Origin: Butyricimonas faecalis
GTDB taxonomy: Bacteria > Bacteroidota > Bacteroidia > Bacteroidales > Marinifilaceae
Direction: 5' to 3'
Assembly: GCF_003991565.1 (NCBI RefSeq)
Contig: NZ_CP032819.1
Coordinates: 3,472,001 to 3,536,000, forward strand
Length of the DNA: 64,000 nt
Part shown: piece by piece, positions 17,329-27,426 of the stretch
Position numbering within the stretch: the stretch's first letter is position 1
Layout of the letters: every line of letters starts with the position of its first letter
Made by a program: the position numbers and the translations under genes
Notes under the pieces: model-generated
Told to the model about the DNA's origin: nothing
The model's input: only the letters and a program-made list of their open reading frames with translations
Databases searched by the model: none

Positions 17329-19431
17329 ATGGCAAAGAGAGATTTACATTTTACAAGAAACATCGGTATCATGGCGCACATTGATGCCGGTAAAACGACA
17401 ACAACTGAGCGTATCCTGTATTTTACCGGAGTAAATCACAAAATCGGTGAAACACATGATGGTACGGCTACCATGGACTGGATGGTACAAGAGCAGGAGA
17501 GAGGTATCACCATTACTTCTGCCGCTACTACTTGTTACTGGAATTATCAGGGGCAACAATATAAGGTAAATATTATTGACACCCCGGGACACGTTGACTT
17601 TACTGTTGAGGTAGAGCGTTCTTTGCGTGTATTGGACGGTGCTGTTGCATTGTTCTGTGCTGTGGGAGGTGTTGAGGCACAATCGGAGACCGTTTGGCGT
17701 CAAGCTAATAAATACGGGGTTCCGAGAATTGCTTTCGTGAATAAAATGGACCGTTCAGGTGCTGACTTCTTTAAGGCAGTGCGTGAAATCCGTGAAAAAT
17801 TACATGCTAATCCTGTTCCGTTGCAATTGCCGATCGGGGCAGAGGACGGATTCCAAGGTGTGATCGATTTGATCGAGATGAAGGCTTACGTGTGGGAGAA
17901 TGGAGAAATGAACGCCACGATCAAAGAAATCCCGGAGAATTTGTTGGCTGAAGCTCAAGAGTGGAGAGAGAAATTGGTTGAGGCTGCTGCCGTTCAGGAT
18001 GAAGCTTTGATGGAACGTTTCTTTGAAGATCCGGACTCCATTACCGTTGAGGAATTGAAGGCGGTGGTTCGTAAGGCCGTTATCGCTATGGATTTCTGTC
18101 CGGTTATGTGCGGTTCTTCATTCAAGAATAAAGGTGTTCAGAATTTGTTGGATGCTGTTATTGCTTATTTGCCACACCCGCTGGATATCCCGGCAGCTGC
18201 AGGTAAGAGACCGCGTACGGAAGAGCCTGTGACTTTCGAGATTGATCCGGATGCCCCGCTTTCTGCATTAGCATTCAAGATTGCAACCGACCCGTTCGTG
18301 GGACGTTTGTGCTATACTCGCGTTTACTCGGGTAAGATCGAGTCTGGTTCATACGTGTACAACCCGCGTACGGAGAAGAAAGAACGTATTTCTCGTTTGT
18401 TCCAAATGCACTCAAATAAACAACAGCCGAAGGACGTAATCGAGGCCGGTGATATTTGTGCTTGTGTTGGATTTAAAGATATTCGTACCGGAGATACTTT
18501 GTGTACCGAGGAGAACCCGATCGTGTTGGAAAGTATGACATTCCCGGAACCGGTGATCGGTATCGCCGTGGAGCCGCTTACCCAGAAAGATACGGATAAG
18601 TTAGGTATGGCTTTGTCGAAATTGGCAGAGGAGGATCCGACCTTCCGTGTTAAAACTGATGAAGATTCAGGTCAGACGGTAATTAGCGGTATGGGTGAGC
18701 TTCACTTGGATATTATCCTTGACCGTCTGAGACGTGAGTTCAAGGTAGAATGTAACCAAGGTGCTCCTCAGGTGGCTTACAAAGAGGCTATTACCGGAAC
18801 GGTTGATCATCGTCACGTGTTCAAGAAACAAACCGGAGGTCGTGGTAAGTTCGCTGATATTATCTTTAGAATGGAACCGGCTGAGGAAGGAAAAGAAGGT
18901 TTGGTTTTCGTGAACGAGGTGAAGGGTGGTAATATCCCGAAAGAGTTTATTCCATCGGTAGAGAAAGGATTCAAGGATGCTATGGATAATGGTGTATTGG
19001 CCGGTTATCCGTTGGAAAGCTTGAAGATCACGTTGATTGATGGTTCTTTCCACCCGGTTGACTCTGATGCTTTGTCTTTCGAAATGGCCGCTAAGATCGG
19101 TTATAAGGAAGCAGCTCAAAAGGCAAAACCGGTATTGTTAGAGCCGATCATGAAACTTGAGGTAGTTACTCCGGAAGAGTACATGGGAGATATTATCGGA
19201 GACTTGAACCGTCGTCGTGGACAGGTGGAAGGAATGGAGTCAAGAGCCGGTGCTCGTGTGATCGAGGCTAAAGTGCCGCTTTCAGAGCAATTCGGTTACG
19301 TGACTGTCTTGAGAACCTTGTCTTCAGGTCGTGCAAGTTCATCCATGGAGTTCTCTCATTACGCAGAGGTTCCGAAGGGAATTGCCAAAGAGGTAGTTGA
19401 GAAAAATAACGGTAGAGTAGACCTATTATAA
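17329..19431 (+). CDS. fusA: Translation elongation factor G
   Basis: 700 residues, full length. The GTPase drives ribosomal translocation and, with ribosome recycling factor, subunit splitting. The G-motifs are intact: AHIDAGKTT (P-loop, about residues 16-24), the switch-[11 protein letters not shown] (G3) and NKMDRSG (G4). Domain IV with the GGRGKFADI region and a C-terminal domain V ([15 protein letters not shown]) follow. It lies 17 nt after rpsG. Unlike in E. coli there is no tuf gene after it; rpsJ follows directly. Confidence 0.98.
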   Translation: MAKRDLHFTRNIGIMAHIDAGKTTTTERILYFTGVNHKIGETHDGTATMDWMVQEQERGITITSAATTCYWNYQGQQYKVNIIDTPGHVDFTVEVERSLRVLDGAVALFCAVGGVEAQSETVWRQANKYGVPRIAFVNKMDRSGADFFKAVREIREKLHANPVPLQLPIGAEDGFQGVIDLIEMKAYVWENGEMNATIKEIPENLLAEAQEWREKLVEAAAVQDEALMERFFEDPDSITVEELKAVVRKAVIAMDFCPVMCGSSFKNKGVQNLLDAVIAYLPHPLDIPAAAGKRPRTEEPVTFEIDPDAPLSALAFKIATDPFVGRLCYTRVYSGKIESGSYVYNPRTEKKERISRLFQMHSNKQQPKDVIEAGDICACVGFKDIRTGDTLCTEENPIVLESMTFPEPVIGIAVEPLTQKDTDKLGMALSKLAEEDPTFRVKTDEDSGQTVISGMGELHLDIILDRLRREFKVECNQGAPQVAYKEAITGTVDHRHVFKKQTGGRGKFADIIFRMEPAEEGKEGLVFVNEVKGGNIPKEFIPSVEKGFKDAMDNGVLAGYPLESLKITLIDGSFHPVDSDALSFEMAAKIGYKEAAQKAKPVLLEPIMKLEVVTPEEYMGDIIGDLNRRRGQVEGMESRAGARVIEAKVPLSEQFGYVTVLRTLSSGRASSSMEFSHYAEVPKGIAKEVVEKNNGRVDLL

Positions 19432-19446
19432 GAATTTTAGATTGCT

Positions 19447-19503
19447 GATTTACGATTCGAGAGTAATCAAGAATCGTAAATCTTAAATCATAAATCATAA
19501 TTA
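19447..19503. other. AT-rich spacer hairpin between fusA and rpsJ
   Basis: A 12-bp perfect inverted repeat, GATTTACGATTC / GAATCGTAAATC, followed by TTAAATCATAAATCATAA. The same architecture and the same TAAATCATAAATCATAA unit recur before rplX (25060-25140). There is no strong T-run, so it could be an attenuator or an mRNA-processing site. Confidence 0.55.
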
Positions 19504-19508
19504 AAAAC

Positions 19509-19814
19509 ATGAGCCAAAAAATCAGAATTAAGTTGAAATCTTACGATCACAACTTGGTTGACAAGTCTGCAGAGAAGATTGTAAAGACAGTGAAGGCTAC
19601 CGGAGCAGTGGTTAGTGGTCCGATTCCACTTCCGACTCACAAAGGAATTTTTACTGTAAACCGCTCTACGTTCGTGAACAAAAAGAGCCGTGAACAATTC
19701 TTGGTATGCACGTTCAAAAGATTAATCGATATCTACAGTTCAACTGCAGGTACGATTGACGCCTTGATGAAACTTGAATTACCGAGTGGTGTTGAAGTAG
19801 AGATTAAAGTGTGA
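19509..19814 (+). CDS. rpsJ: 30S ribosomal protein S10
   Basis: 101 residues; 30S head protein, also the NusE subunit of transcription antitermination complexes. Recognised by the [14 protein letters not shown] start and the [13 protein letters not shown] loop. It begins the S10 block. A hairpin-bearing AT-rich spacer separates it from fusA. Confidence 0.97.
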   Translation: MSQKIRIKLKSYDHNLVDKSAEKIVKTVKATGAVVSGPIPLPTHKGIFTVNRSTFVNKKSREQFLVCTFKRLIDIYSSTAGTIDALMKLELPSGVEVEIKV

Positions 19815-19881
19815 TAACGGCGAAAACCTATGTCGTTATTAAGAGATTGAAAACCTATTTTTTAAAAAGAGAAAAAAAGAG

Positions 19882-20499
19882 ATGCCAGGTTTAATTGGAA
19901 AAAAAGTCGGAATGACTTCCGTATTCAGTGCCGAGGGAAAAAGTATTCCATGCACTGTGATTGAGGCCGGTCCATGTGTTGTAACCCAAGTAAAGACTAT
20001 TGAGAAAGATGGTTACACAGCAATTCAGTTGGGTTTTGATGACAAAAAAGAGAAAAACACAACCAAACCGCTAAGTGGACACTTTAAAAAGGCAGGCACA
20101 ACTCCGAAAAGAAAACTCGTGGAATTTTCAGGGTATGATGTCGAGTACAAGTTAGGTGATGTAATTGACGTGAACTTGTTCGAAGGAACAGAGTTTGTTG
20201 ATGTAGTCGGAACTAGTAAAGGAAAAGGTTTCCAGGGTGTTGTGAAACGCCATGGATTTGCCGGAGTAGGAGAGGCTACTCACGGTCAGCACAACCGTCA
20301 AAGAAAACCGGGATCTATCGGTGCTTGTTCTACTCCGTCACGCGTGTTCAAGGGAATGCGTATGGGTGGACAAACAGGTGGTGACAGAGTAACGGTTCAG
20401 AACTTGGAAGTGCTGAAAGTGATACCTGAAAATAATTTGTTATTGGTGAAGGGTTCTATCCCCGGAGCTAAAGGTTCATACGTAATTATCGAGAAGTAA
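19882..20499 (+). CDS. rplC: 50S ribosomal protein L3
   Basis: 205 residues; binds 23S rRNA near the peptidyl-transferase centre and is an early assembly protein. The [15 protein letters not shown] start and the [15 protein letters not shown] and [20 protein letters not shown] core loop are diagnostic. Its TAA overlaps the next start (TAATG), which suggests translational coupling with rplD. The 67-nt leader includes an ATAACG/CGTTAT stem. Confidence 0.97.
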   Translation: MPGLIGKKVGMTSVFSAEGKSIPCTVIEAGPCVVTQVKTIEKDGYTAIQLGFDDKKEKNTTKPLSGHFKKAGTTPKRKLVEFSGYDVEYKLGDVIDVNLFEGTEFVDVVGTSKGKGFQGVVKRHGFAGVGEATHGQHNRQRKPGSIGACSTPSRVFKGMRMGGQTGGDRVTVQNLEVLKVIPENNLLLVKGSIPGAKGSYVIIEK

Positions 20500-21137
20500 T
20501 GGAGTTAAGTGTATTAAACATTGCCGGACAAGAGACAGGCAGGAAGGTAGAGTTAAATGACGCTATCTTCGGGATTGAGCCTAACGAGCACGCTATTTAT
20601 CTTGATGTAAAGCAGTTTTTAGCGAACAACCGCCAAGGGACCCACAAGTCAAAACAAAGAAATGAAGTTTCCGGTAGTACCCGTAAGCTGAAAAAGCAAA
20701 AAGGTACCGGTGGCGCCCGTGCAGGTGGTATCAAGAACCCTCTGTTTAGAGGAGGGGGTAGAGTGTTTGGACCCGTACCAAGAGATTATAGCTTCAAATT
20801 GAACAAGAAGCTGAAAAGATTGGCCCGTAAATCAGCATTATCTGTAAAAGCCGCTTCTAACGCGGTAACTGTTGTTGAGGATCTCAATTTCGAGGCTCCG
20901 AAAACAAAACAGATGATTCAGCTGTTTAACAACCTGAAATTAGATAATCGTAACATCCTGTTGGTTACCAATGATATGAACGATAACGTTCTGTTGTCAG
21001 CTCGTAACTTGCAATACGTGGATGTGATGAGAGTTAGCGATCTTGCAACTTACAATATCATGAGAGCTAAGAGTCTCGTGTTCGTTGAAAGTTCAGTGCA
21101 GGGCCTAAATGAAATGTTCAATCTTAATGAAGAGTAA
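20499..21137 (+). CDS. rplD: 50S ribosomal protein L4
   Basis: 212 residues; its extended loop reaches into the peptide exit tunnel. The tunnel loop KQKGTGGARAGGIKNPLFRGGG is the hallmark (only key parts matter: the TGGARAG turn). In E. coli L4 represses the S10 operon at transcription and translation levels; whether that holds here is unknown. Its start overlaps the rplC stop by one base. Confidence 0.97.
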   Translation: MELSVLNIAGQETGRKVELNDAIFGIEPNEHAIYLDVKQFLANNRQGTHKSKQRNEVSGSTRKLKKQKGTGGARAGGIKNPLFRGGGRVFGPVPRDYSFKLNKKLKRLARKSALSVKAASNAVTVVEDLNFEAPKTKQMIQLFNNLKLDNRNILLVTNDMNDNVLLSARNLQYVDVMRVSDLATYNIMRAKSLVFVESSVQGLNEMFNLNEE

Positions 21138-21140
21138 GAC

Positions 21141-21431
21141 ATGCAAGTAATTGTGAAGCCCATTTTGTCAGAGAAAATGACTGCATTGACTGACAAACAG
21201 AACAGAGTAGCATTCGTTGTTAACAAGGCAGCGAATAAATTAGAGATTAAGAGAGCAGTTGAAGCGATGTATAGCGTGACCGTGAAATCTGTGAACACGA
21301 TGGTGTATCAAGGAGATGCTAAATCTCGTTACACGAAAGCAGGTGTTATTTCCGGAAGAACCGCTTCCTTCAAGAAAGCAATTGTGACCTTAGCAGAAGG
21401 TGATAGTATTGATTTTTTTAGCAATATTTAA
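21141..21431 (+). CDS. rplW: 50S ribosomal protein L23
   Basis: 96 residues; sits at the exit-tunnel rim and docks trigger factor and SRP. The family pattern is [11 protein letters not shown], then [17 protein letters not shown] and [11 protein letters not shown]. Three nucleotides separate it from rplD, in the normal S10 order. Confidence 0.96.
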   Translation: MQVIVKPILSEKMTALTDKQNRVAFVVNKAANKLEIKRAVEAMYSVTVKSVNTMVYQGDAKSRYTKAGVISGRTASFKKAIVTLAEGDSIDFFSNI

Positions 21432-21436
21432 TTAAG

Positions 21437-22261
21437 ATGGCTGTAAGAAAATTAAACCCTGTAACTCCTGGTCAGAGACATAAGGTAGCGATTACCTTTG
21501 ATCAGTTGACTACAGATAGACCTGAGAAATCATTGTTAGGACCAAAGAGTAAGACTGGTGGACGTAATAACACCGGTAAAATGACAATGAGATATATAGG
21601 TGGTGGTCATAAACAAAGATACAGAATAATAGATTTCAAACGCGACAAGGATAATATTCCTGCTCGTGTTGCAACAATCGAGTATGATCCTAATCGTACG
21701 GCGAGAATTGCTCTATTAGTGTATGCAGACGGAGAAAAACGTTACATCGTGGCACCGGATGGTTTGCAAGTTGGTCAAACCGTGATGAGTGGTGCTGGTG
21801 TTGCTCCGGAAGTTGGAAATGCATTGTTCTTATCTGAAATCCCATTAGGTACAATCATTCATAACATCGAGTTAAGACCGCAACAAGGAGCCGTGATGGC
21901 TCGTAGCGCCGGTTCTTACGCTCAGTTAGTAGCAAGAGAAGGAAAATACGCTTCAATCAAGTTACCTTCTGGTGAAGTTCGTATGGTGCTGTTGACCTGT
22001 CGTGCAACTGTTGGTACGGTATCAAATTCCGACCACGCGCTGGAACGTTCAGGTAAAGCAGGTCGTACTCGCTGGTTAGGCCGCAGACCTCGCGTGAGAG
22101 GTGTTGTAATGAACCCGGTTGATCACCCGATGGGTGGTGGTGAAGGCCGCGCTTCAGGAGGACATCCTCGTTCAAGAAAAGGCTTGTTGGCTAAGGGTTA
22201 CAAGACTAGAGCTCCTAAGAAACACTCTAGCAAGTATATCATAGAAAGAAGGAAAAAATAA
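21437..22261 (+). CDS. rplB: 50S ribosomal protein L2
   Basis: 274 residues; required for subunit association and peptidyl-transferase assembly. The C-terminal [16 protein letters not shown] loop contains the conserved histidine. The SH3-like and OB-like halves are complete, ending in a basic tail (KYIIERRKK). Lies five nucleotides after rplW. Confidence 0.98.
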   Translation: MAVRKLNPVTPGQRHKVAITFDQLTTDRPEKSLLGPKSKTGGRNNTGKMTMRYIGGGHKQRYRIIDFKRDKDNIPARVATIEYDPNRTARIALLVYADGEKRYIVAPDGLQVGQTVMSGAGVAPEVGNALFLSEIPLGTIIHNIELRPQQGAVMARSAGSYAQLVAREGKYASIKLPSGEVRMVLLTCRATVGTVSNSDHALERSGKAGRTRWLGRRPRVRGVVMNPVDHPMGGGEGRASGGHPRSRKGLLAKGYKTRAPKKHSSKYIIERRKK

Positions 22262-22280
22262 CTGATTAATTATTGATGTT

Positions 22281-22550
22281 ATGAGTCGTTCGTTAAAAAA
22301 AGGCCCTTTTATTGATTTCAAGTTAGAGAGAAAAGTATTGGTAATGAATGAGTCCAATAAGAAATCGGTTGTTAAAACCTGGGCTCGCCATTCCATGATC
22401 TCTCCGGACTTCGTAGGGCACACTATCGCTGTACACAACGGTAATAAATTTATCCCGGTATTCGTGACTGAAAATATGGTAGGTCATAAATTGGGGGAAT
22501 TCGCGCCGACACGTACATTTAGAGGCCATGCTGATAAAAAGAAAAAGTAA
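22281..22550 (+). CDS. rpsS: 30S ribosomal protein S19
   Basis: 89 residues; 30S head protein that contacts S13 and the A-site side of the subunit interface. The [11 protein letters not shown] start, the [21 protein letters not shown] core and the [12 protein letters not shown] end are diagnostic. Confidence 0.97.
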   Translation: MSRSLKKGPFIDFKLERKVLVMNESNKKSVVKTWARHSMISPDFVGHTIAVHNGNKFIPVFVTENMVGHKLGEFAPTRTFRGHADKKKK

Positions 22551-22586
22551 TGCATGGTAAAGTTGAACTAAAGAAGATGTATTAAA

Positions 22587-23006
22587 ATGGGTGCAAGAAA
22601 AAGATTAAGAGCAAATCAGAATAAAGAAGCCAAAAAAGAGAAGGCTTTTGCAATTCTTCGCGATTGTCCTACATCTCCTCAAAAAATGAGATTGGTGGCA
22701 GACTTGATCCGCGGAGTAGATGTACAGAAAGCTTTGGATATGCTTAAATTTTGTCCTAAAGAAGCTGCTCGTAGAGTTGAAAAGTTGTTGCTTTCAGCAA
22801 TTGCTAACTGGGAACAAAAGAACGAGGGCAAACGTGTTGACGAAGCGTCCTTGTTCGTGCAGGAAATTTTCGTTGACGGTGCAGGTATGTTGAAAAGACT
22901 TAGACCGGCTCCGCAAGGAAGAGCACACCGGATTCGTAAACGTTCAAATCACGTGACAATTGTGTTGGGAAGCAAGACAGCTGTTGAAAACATTACAAAA
23001 GAATAG
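22587..23006 (+). CDS. rplV: 50S ribosomal protein L22
   Basis: 139 residues, longer at the N-terminus than E. coli L22 because of a basic lysine-rich start. It reaches all six 23S domains, and its beta-hairpin lines the exit tunnel. The hairpin tip and end ([25 protein letters not shown]; [12 protein letters not shown] visible) and the [14 protein letters not shown] segment identify it. It precedes rpsC by five nucleotides. Confidence 0.96.
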   Translation: MGARKRLRANQNKEAKKEKAFAILRDCPTSPQKMRLVADLIRGVDVQKALDMLKFCPKEAARRVEKLLLSAIANWEQKNEGKRVDEASLFVQEIFVDGAGMLKRLRPAPQGRAHRIRKRSNHVTIVLGSKTAVENITKE

Positions 23007-23011
23007 TTAGC

Positions 23012-23740
23012 ATGGGACAGAAAGTTAATCCAATAAGCAATAGATTAGGAATCATCAGAGGATGGGATTCTAACTGGTTTGGCGGTAAAAACTATGGCGA
23101 TAAATTGGTGGAAGATTACAAGATCAGAAAGTATCTGAACGCCCGTCTCGCTAAAGCAGGTATCGCTAAGATTGTTATCGAGAGAACCCTGAAGCTAATC
23201 ACGATCACGATCAATACCGCTCGTCCGGGTATCATCATTGGTAAAGGCGGACAAGAGGTTGATAAGTTGAAAGAGGAGCTGAAGAAGATCACCGATAAGG
23301 AAGTTCAAATTAATATCTTCGAGATCAAACGTCCCGAGTTGGATGCCGTGATCGTGGGTAATAATATAGCTCGTCAGCTGGAAGGTCGTGTGGCTTACCG
23401 TAGAGCAATCAAGATGGCTATCGCTTCTACCATGAGAATGGGAGCAGAAGGTATCAAGATCTTGATTTCCGGTCGTTTGAACGGTGCTGAAATGGCAAGA
23501 GCCGAAATCTACAAAGAAGGTAGAATTCCATTGCACACGTTCCGTGCTGATATTGATTACGCTCAGGCCGAGGCATTGACGACTTATGGCCAGCTGGGTA
23601 TCAAAGTTTGGATCTGCAAGGGTGAAGTTTACGGAAAACGTGAGCTGGTTCCGAATGCATTGGTTGGCGCTCAGAAAGAGAACAACAACCGTCCGAACAA
23701 TGCCGGCAAAAAAGGCGGTTTCAAAAAGAGAAAAAAGTAG
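23012..23740 (+). CDS. rpsC: 30S ribosomal protein S3
   Basis: 242 residues; forms part of the mRNA entry channel. The KH-type RNA-binding motif ([17 protein letters not shown]) lies at about residues 72-88, and the C-terminal domain has [19 protein letters not shown] lysine-rich tail (GGFKKRKK) ends the protein. The large opposite-strand frame over this gene is a shadow. Confidence 0.98.
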   Translation: MGQKVNPISNRLGIIRGWDSNWFGGKNYGDKLVEDYKIRKYLNARLAKAGIAKIVIERTLKLITITINTARPGIIIGKGGQEVDKLKEELKKITDKEVQINIFEIKRPELDAVIVGNNIARQLEGRVAYRRAIKMAIASTMRMGAEGIKILISGRLNGAEMARAEIYKEGRIPLHTFRADIDYAQAEALTTYGQLGIKVWICKGEVYGKRELVPNALVGAQKENNNRPNNAGKKGGFKKRKK

Positions 23741-23769
23741 TCTTTTAACTTTTAAATAGATCAAGAGCT

Positions 23770-24189
23770 ATGTTACAGCCAAAAAGGACTAAATACAGAA
23801 GATCGCAGAAAGGGAGAATGAGAGGGAATGCCCAGAGAGGACATGAACTTGCATTTGGATCTTTCGGGATCAAGGCGTTGGAGAACATGTGGATCGAACA
23901 ACGCCAGATTGAAGCAGCCCGTGTTGCAGTAACTCGTTACATGCAAAGACAGGGTCAGATATGGATTCGTATATTTCCAGATAAACCTATTACTAAGAAA
24001 CCCGCTGAGGTTCGTATGGGTAAGGGTAAGGGATCTCCAGAAGGATTCGTTGCTCCTGTTACTCCGGGTCGTATTCTTTTCGAAGCAGATGGAGTACCGT
24101 ATGCAATCGCTAAAGAGGCTTTGCGCCTGGCAGCACAAAAGCTACCCATCGCTACTAAGTTCGTGGTTAGACGTGATTACACTGAGTAG
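23770..24189 (+). CDS. rplP: 50S ribosomal protein L16
   Basis: 139 residues; helps form the A-site tRNA pocket. Identified by [15 protein letters not shown], the [15 protein letters not shown] loop and the [14 protein letters not shown] end. Its TAG stop forms part of a GTGA-loop hairpin (24187-24200) that lies just upstream of rpmC. Confidence 0.97.
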   Translation: MLQPKRTKYRRSQKGRMRGNAQRGHELAFGSFGIKALENMWIEQRQIEAARVAVTRYMQRQGQIWIRIFPDKPITKKPAEVRMGKGKGSPEGFVAPVTPGRILFEADGVPYAIAKEALRLAAQKLPIATKFVVRRDYTE

Positions 24190-24200
24190 TCGTGAGACTA
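24187..24200 (+). other. GTGA-tetraloop hairpin between rplP and rpmC
   Basis: TAGTC-GTGA-GACTA, five perfect pairs with a GNRA-type loop. It begins in the rplP stop codon. Confidence 0.55.
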
Positions 24201-24233
24201 TTTTGAATTTCGAAACGAAAAATTGTAAGAGAA

Positions 24234-24428
24234 ATGAAAACATCAGAAATTAAGGATTTAACCACCGATGAGATAAGAGAAAAGATCGAGACAGAAAAAG
24301 CTGCCTTGACCAAGATGAAGATGAACCATGCTGTTTCTCCTCTTGAGAATCCGATGTTAATCCGGACGACAAGAAGAAACATCGCTAGATTGATGACGGA
24401 GTTACGCAAACGTGAATTAAATAAGTAG
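24234..24428 (+). CDS. rpmC: 50S ribosomal protein L29
   Basis: 64 residues; small coiled-coil protein near the exit tunnel, contacting L23. The [14 protein letters not shown] start and [18 protein letters not shown] helix are typical. Seven nucleotides separate it from rpsQ. Confidence 0.95.
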   Translation: MKTSEIKDLTTDEIREKIETEKAALTKMKMNHAVSPLENPMLIRTTRRNIARLMTELRKRELNK

Positions 24429-24435
24429 TAGAAAA

Positions 24436-24690
24436 ATGGAAAGAAATCTTAGAAAAGAGCGTACCGGTCTTGTGGTAAGCAACAAGATGGACAAATCTAT
24501 CACGGTTGCCGTTCATTTTAAGGAGAAGCACCCGATTTACGGGAAGTTCGTCAACAAGACCAAGAAGTTCACTGCTCACGATGAGAAAAATGAATGTAAC
24601 ATCGGGGATACAGTGAGAATTATGGAGACCCGTCCTTTGAGTAAAACCAAGAGATGGAGATTAGTTGAAATCATTGAAAGAGCTAAGTAA
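24436..24690 (+). CDS. rpsQ: 30S ribosomal protein S17
   Basis: 84 residues; primary 16S rRNA 5'-domain binder of OB fold. [19 protein letters not shown] and [27 protein letters not shown] ends (key: [12 protein letters not shown]) identify it. Two nucleotides separate it from rplN. Confidence 0.97.
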   Translation: MERNLRKERTGLVVSNKMDKSITVAVHFKEKHPIYGKFVNKTKKFTAHDEKNECNIGDTVRIMETRPLSKTKRWRLVEIIERAK

Positions 24691-24692
24691 TC

Positions 24693-25058
24693 ATGATACA
24701 ACAAGAAAGTAGATTGACCGTAGCCGACAACAGCGGCGCTAGAGAAGTGCTTTGTATCCGTGTTCTTGGTGGTACCAAGAAAAGATATGCACGCGTAGGC
24801 GATAAAATTGTTGTTGCCGTGAAGAACGCCATCCCGAACGGTGAAGTAAAAAAAGGTTCAGTTAGTAAGGCTGTGGTAGTTCGTGTAAGTAAAGAGTACA
24901 GACGTCCGGACGGATCTTATATCCGCTTTGATGACAATGCTTGCGTGTTATTGAATAACGCAGGTGAAATGAGAGGAACTCGTATCTTCGGACCTGTTGC
25001 CAGAGAAGTTCGTGAGGGTTATACCAAGATTGTGTCATTAGCCCCCGAGGTACTTTAA
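24693..25058 (+). CDS. rplN: 50S ribosomal protein L14
   Basis: 121 residues; forms inter-subunit bridges with 16S r[22 protein letters not shown] and [15 protein letters not shown] are diagnostic. It is followed by an AT-rich 90-nt spacer with a hairpin rather than directly by rplX. Confidence 0.98.
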   Translation: MIQQESRLTVADNSGAREVLCIRVLGGTKKRYARVGDKIVVAVKNAIPNGEVKKGSVSKAVVVRVSKEYRRPDGSYIRFDDNACVLLNNAGEMRGTRIFGPVAREVREGYTKIVSLAPEVL

Positions 25059-25061
25059 GAT

Positions 25062-25142
25062 TTTAGATTTATGATTTTGGATTGTAGATGAATAATCGAA
25101 TTTCTTGAATCATAGATCGTAAATCATAAATCATAAATAATT
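25062..25142. other. AT-rich spacer hairpin between rplN and rplX
   Basis: GATTTATGATTT near 25067 pairs with AAATCATAAATC near 25125. The unit TAAATCATAAATCATAA is shared with the fusA-rpsJ spacer. There is no coding potential. Confidence 0.5.
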
Positions 25143-25148
25143 TATACG

Positions 25149-25472
25149 ATGAGCAAGAAGTTTCATATAAAGAAAGGTGACTTAGTTCAAGTAAATGCAG
25201 GAGAAGATAGAGGGAAGCAGGGGAAAGTACTTGAAATGATTCCGGACAAGCAAAGAGCGATTGTTGAGGGTATCAACCTGGTAAGCAAACATACCAAACC
25301 CAATGCAGCTCACCCGCAAGGAGGAATTATCAAGAAAGAAGCTCCGATTCACATTTCTAACTTGAACGTGGTTGATCCGGTTACAGGAAAACCGACGAAG
25401 GTTGGACGTAGACGGAATGCCGAAGGAAAATTAGTGAGATACGCTAAGAAATCCGGACAGGAATTGAAATAG
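25149..25472 (+). CDS. rplX: 50S ribosomal protein L24
   Basis: 107 residues; an assembly-initiating protein with a KOW motif ([20 protein letters not shown]) near the N-terminus. The [10 protein letters not shown] and [15 protein letters not shown] segments are characteristic. A stable hairpin (25480-25517) follows the stop, so part of the transcripts may end here. Confidence 0.96.
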   Translation: MSKKFHIKKGDLVQVNAGEDRGKQGKVLEMIPDKQRAIVEGINLVSKHTKPNAAHPQGGIIKKEAPIHISNLNVVDPVTGKPTKVGRRRNAEGKLVRYAKKSGQELK

Positions 25473-25479
25473 TAAAATA

Positions 25480-25517
25480 AATAATTGCAGGTTGTCTTAG
25501 AGCAACTTGCAATTATT
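25480..25517 (+). terminator. Internal hairpin after rplX, possible partial terminator
   Basis: AATAATTGCAGGTTGT pairs with GCAACTTGCAATTATT (16 bp including two G-T pairs), followed by an AT-rich stretch but no strict T-run. A promoter element begins right behind it, so the S10/spc cluster may be split into two transcription units here. Confidence 0.55.
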
Positions 25518-25537
25518 GATTTAAATTTGTAGCTTTG
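25506..25537 (+). promoter_or_regulatory. Internal promoter upstream of rplE
   Basis: TAGCTTTG at 25530-25537 is a perfect TAnnTTTG element. CTTG at 25506-25509 with a 20-nt spacer is a weak -33. The presumed -33 overlaps the right arm of the preceding hairpin. A leader with a small GTGA hairpin (25558-25571) precedes rplE. Confidence 0.6.
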
Positions 25538-25557
25538 CAGCCGCAAATTAATGTAAT

Positions 25558-25571
25558 ATGCCGTGAGGCAT
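25558..25571 (+). other. GTGA-tetraloop hairpin in the rplE leader
   Basis: ATGCC-GTGA-GGCAT, five perfect pairs. It is the third GNRA-capped hairpin in spacers of this cluster, 20 nt before the rplE start. Confidence 0.55.
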
Positions 25572-25590
25572 GATAAACAAATAATTATAA

Positions 25591-26139
25591 ATGAAATACG
25601 TACCAAATTACAAAACAAAGTATAACGAAGAAATTGTACCGACTTTGATGAAGGAGTTCGGATACAAGTCAGTTATGCAGGCACCCAGATTGGAGAAGAT
25701 AGTAATCAATCAGGGCGTGGGATCATCCATCCAGGATAAGAAGATCCTTGAGTTTTCAATGAACGAGATTGCAGCCATCACTGGTCAGAAGCCCGTTGCT
25801 TGTAAATCTACCAAGGACGTTTCTAATTTTAAATTACGTAAAGGGATGCCGATTGGTGTTAGAGTAACCTTGCGTAAAGATCGTATGTATGAATTTTTAG
25901 AAAGACTTATTGTTTCCGCGCTTCCGCGTATCCGCGATTTCAAAGGGATCAACAATAAGCTTGATGGAAGAGGAAATTACACATTAGGAATAGAAGAGCA
26001 GATCATTTTCCCGGAAATCGTGTTGGACAGTGTTCACAAGATCATGGGTATGAATGTAACGTTTGTAACTTCGGCTAATACCGACGAAGAGGCTTTTGCT
26101 CTTCTAAGAGAATTTGGATTACCATTTAAAAAGAACTAA
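25591..26139 (+). CDS. rplE: 50S ribosomal protein L5
   Basis: 182 residues; binds 5S rRNA and contacts P-site tRNA in the central protuberance. The [14 protein letters not shown] loop and [19 protein letters not shown] segment are diagnostic. It seems to start a separate transcription unit, given the promoter at 25530. Confidence 0.97.
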   Translation: MKYVPNYKTKYNEEIVPTLMKEFGYKSVMQAPRLEKIVINQGVGSSIQDKKILEFSMNEIAAITGQKPVACKSTKDVSNFKLRKGMPIGVRVTLRKDRMYEFLERLIVSALPRIRDFKGINNKLDGRGNYTLGIEEQIIFPEIVLDSVHKIMGMNVTFVTSANTDEEAFALLREFGLPFKKN

Positions 26140-26150
26140 AAAAAAGCGAA

Positions 26151-26420
26151 ATGGCAAAAGAATCAATGAAGGCCCGTGAGGTAAAGCGTGCAAAATTGGT
26201 AGAAAAGTACGCCGCAAAACGAGCTAAATTAAAAGAGGAAGGAGACTATATTGGATTAAGCCTTCTGCCTAAGAATTCAAGTCGCGTTCGTTTGCATAAC
26301 AGATGCAAATTGACGGGAAGACCGAGAGGGTACATGAGACAATTTGGTATAAGCAGAATTCAATTCCGCGAAATGGCATCTGCCGGACTTATACCTGGAG
26401 TTAAAAAGGCTAGTTGGTAA
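26151..26420 (+). CDS. rpsN: 30S ribosomal protein S14 (zinc-independent type)
   Basis: 89 residues; 30S head protein. It carries the conserved [17 protein letters not shown] and KKASW end but lacks the two CxxC pairs of the short zinc-ribbon S14 type, so it should fold without zinc. Length is intermediate between the short (61) and E. coli (101) forms. Confidence 0.97.
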   Translation: MAKESMKAREVKRAKLVEKYAAKRAKLKEEGDYIGLSLLPKNSSRVRLHNRCKLTGRPRGYMRQFGISRIQFREMASAGLIPGVKKASW

Positions 26421-26438
26421 TATTTAAAATTTGAAGAG

Positions 26439-26834
26439 ATGACAGATCCAATAGCAGATTTCCTGACTCGTATTAGGAACGCAGTAAAAGCAGGTCATAA
26501 AGTTGTGGATATCCCCGGGTCAAAAATGAAACGGGAAATGACCAAAATTTTGAAAGAAAAAGGATATATCCTGAATTATAAATTCGAGCAAGATGGTGTT
26601 AGAAGCAACATTAAAATTGCTTTGAAATATCATCCTGAAACGAAGGCTCCCGCCATTAGGACATTGACACGTGTTTCAAAACCGGGTCTGAGACGTTACA
26701 CGAATGTAGAGGACATGCCTCGCGTGTTGAACGGATTAGGTATCGCGATTTTGTCAACGTCATTAGGCGTAATGTCTGATAAAGAAGCTCGCCAAAAGAA
26801 TGTTGGTGGAGAAGTATTGTGTTATGTTTATTAA
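26439..26834 (+). CDS. rpsH: 30S ribosomal protein S8
   Basis: 131 residues; central-domain 16S binder. The [15 protein letters not shown] start and the [18 protein letters not shown] motif near the C-terminus identify it. In E. coli S8 represses the spc operon by binding near the L5 start; nothing here proves that. Confidence 0.98.
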   Translation: MTDPIADFLTRIRNAVKAGHKVVDIPGSKMKREMTKILKEKGYILNYKFEQDGVRSNIKIALKYHPETKAPAIRTLTRVSKPGLRRYTNVEDMPRVLNGLGIAILSTSLGVMSDKEARQKNVGGEVLCYVY

Positions 26835-26849
26835 TAAAAAGGGCGGAAA

Positions 26850-27404
26850 ATGTCACGAATAGGAAAATTACCAATAGATATACCACAAGGGGTTACAGTT
26901 ACTGTAAATCCTGATAACACGGTCGTAGTTAAAGGTCCGAAGGGCGAACTTTCTCAGGACGTACACGGAGATATGATCGTGAAAGTGGAAGGAGCTCACG
27001 TTATTGTAGAGCGTCCGTCAGAAGATAAAGCTCATAAAGCCATGCACGGTTTGTATCGTGCCTTGATTCATAACATGGTTGTAGGTGTTTCTGAAGGTTA
27101 CACGATCAAACAAGAGTTAGTCGGAGTAGGTTACAGAGCAAATGCTGAAGGTCAAGTTCTTGAATTGGGATTAGGTTATTCACACGGAATTTTCATGGTG
27201 TTACCGAATGAAGTGAAAGTAAGTGTGCTTAATGAGAAACGTGCTAACCCGATTATCACGCTGGAAAGTTGCGATAAGCAATTGATCGGTCAGGTAGCGG
27301 CTAAGATTCGTTCATTCCGTAAACCGGAACCGTATAAAGGTAAAGGTATTAAATTTGTGGGTGAAGTTCTTCGTCGTAAAGCTGGTAAATCAGCTAAAGT
27401 TTAA
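26850..27404 (+). CDS. rplF: 50S ribosomal protein L6
   Basis: 184 residues; near the sarcin-ricin loop and the factor-binding site. MSRIGKLPIDIPQGV at the start and KPEPYKGKGIKFVGEVLRRKAGK at the end (key: EPYKGKG) are the L6 signature. Two homologous beta-alpha halves are visible. Confidence 0.97.
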   Translation: MSRIGKLPIDIPQGVTVTVNPDNTVVVKGPKGELSQDVHGDMIVKVEGAHVIVERPSEDKAHKAMHGLYRALIHNMVVGVSEGYTIKQELVGVGYRANAEGQVLELGLGYSHGIFMVLPNEVKVSVLNEKRANPIITLESCDKQLIGQVAAKIRSFRKPEPYKGKGIKFVGEVLRRKAGKSAKV

Positions 27405-27426
27405 TCACCTGTAAAAAAGTAATGTT

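Noticed and set aside
23195..23764. Long opposite-strand frame of 189 codons over rpsC
   Set aside because: Entirely antisense to the well-conserved rpsC gene, with no family resemblance; a codon-bias shadow.
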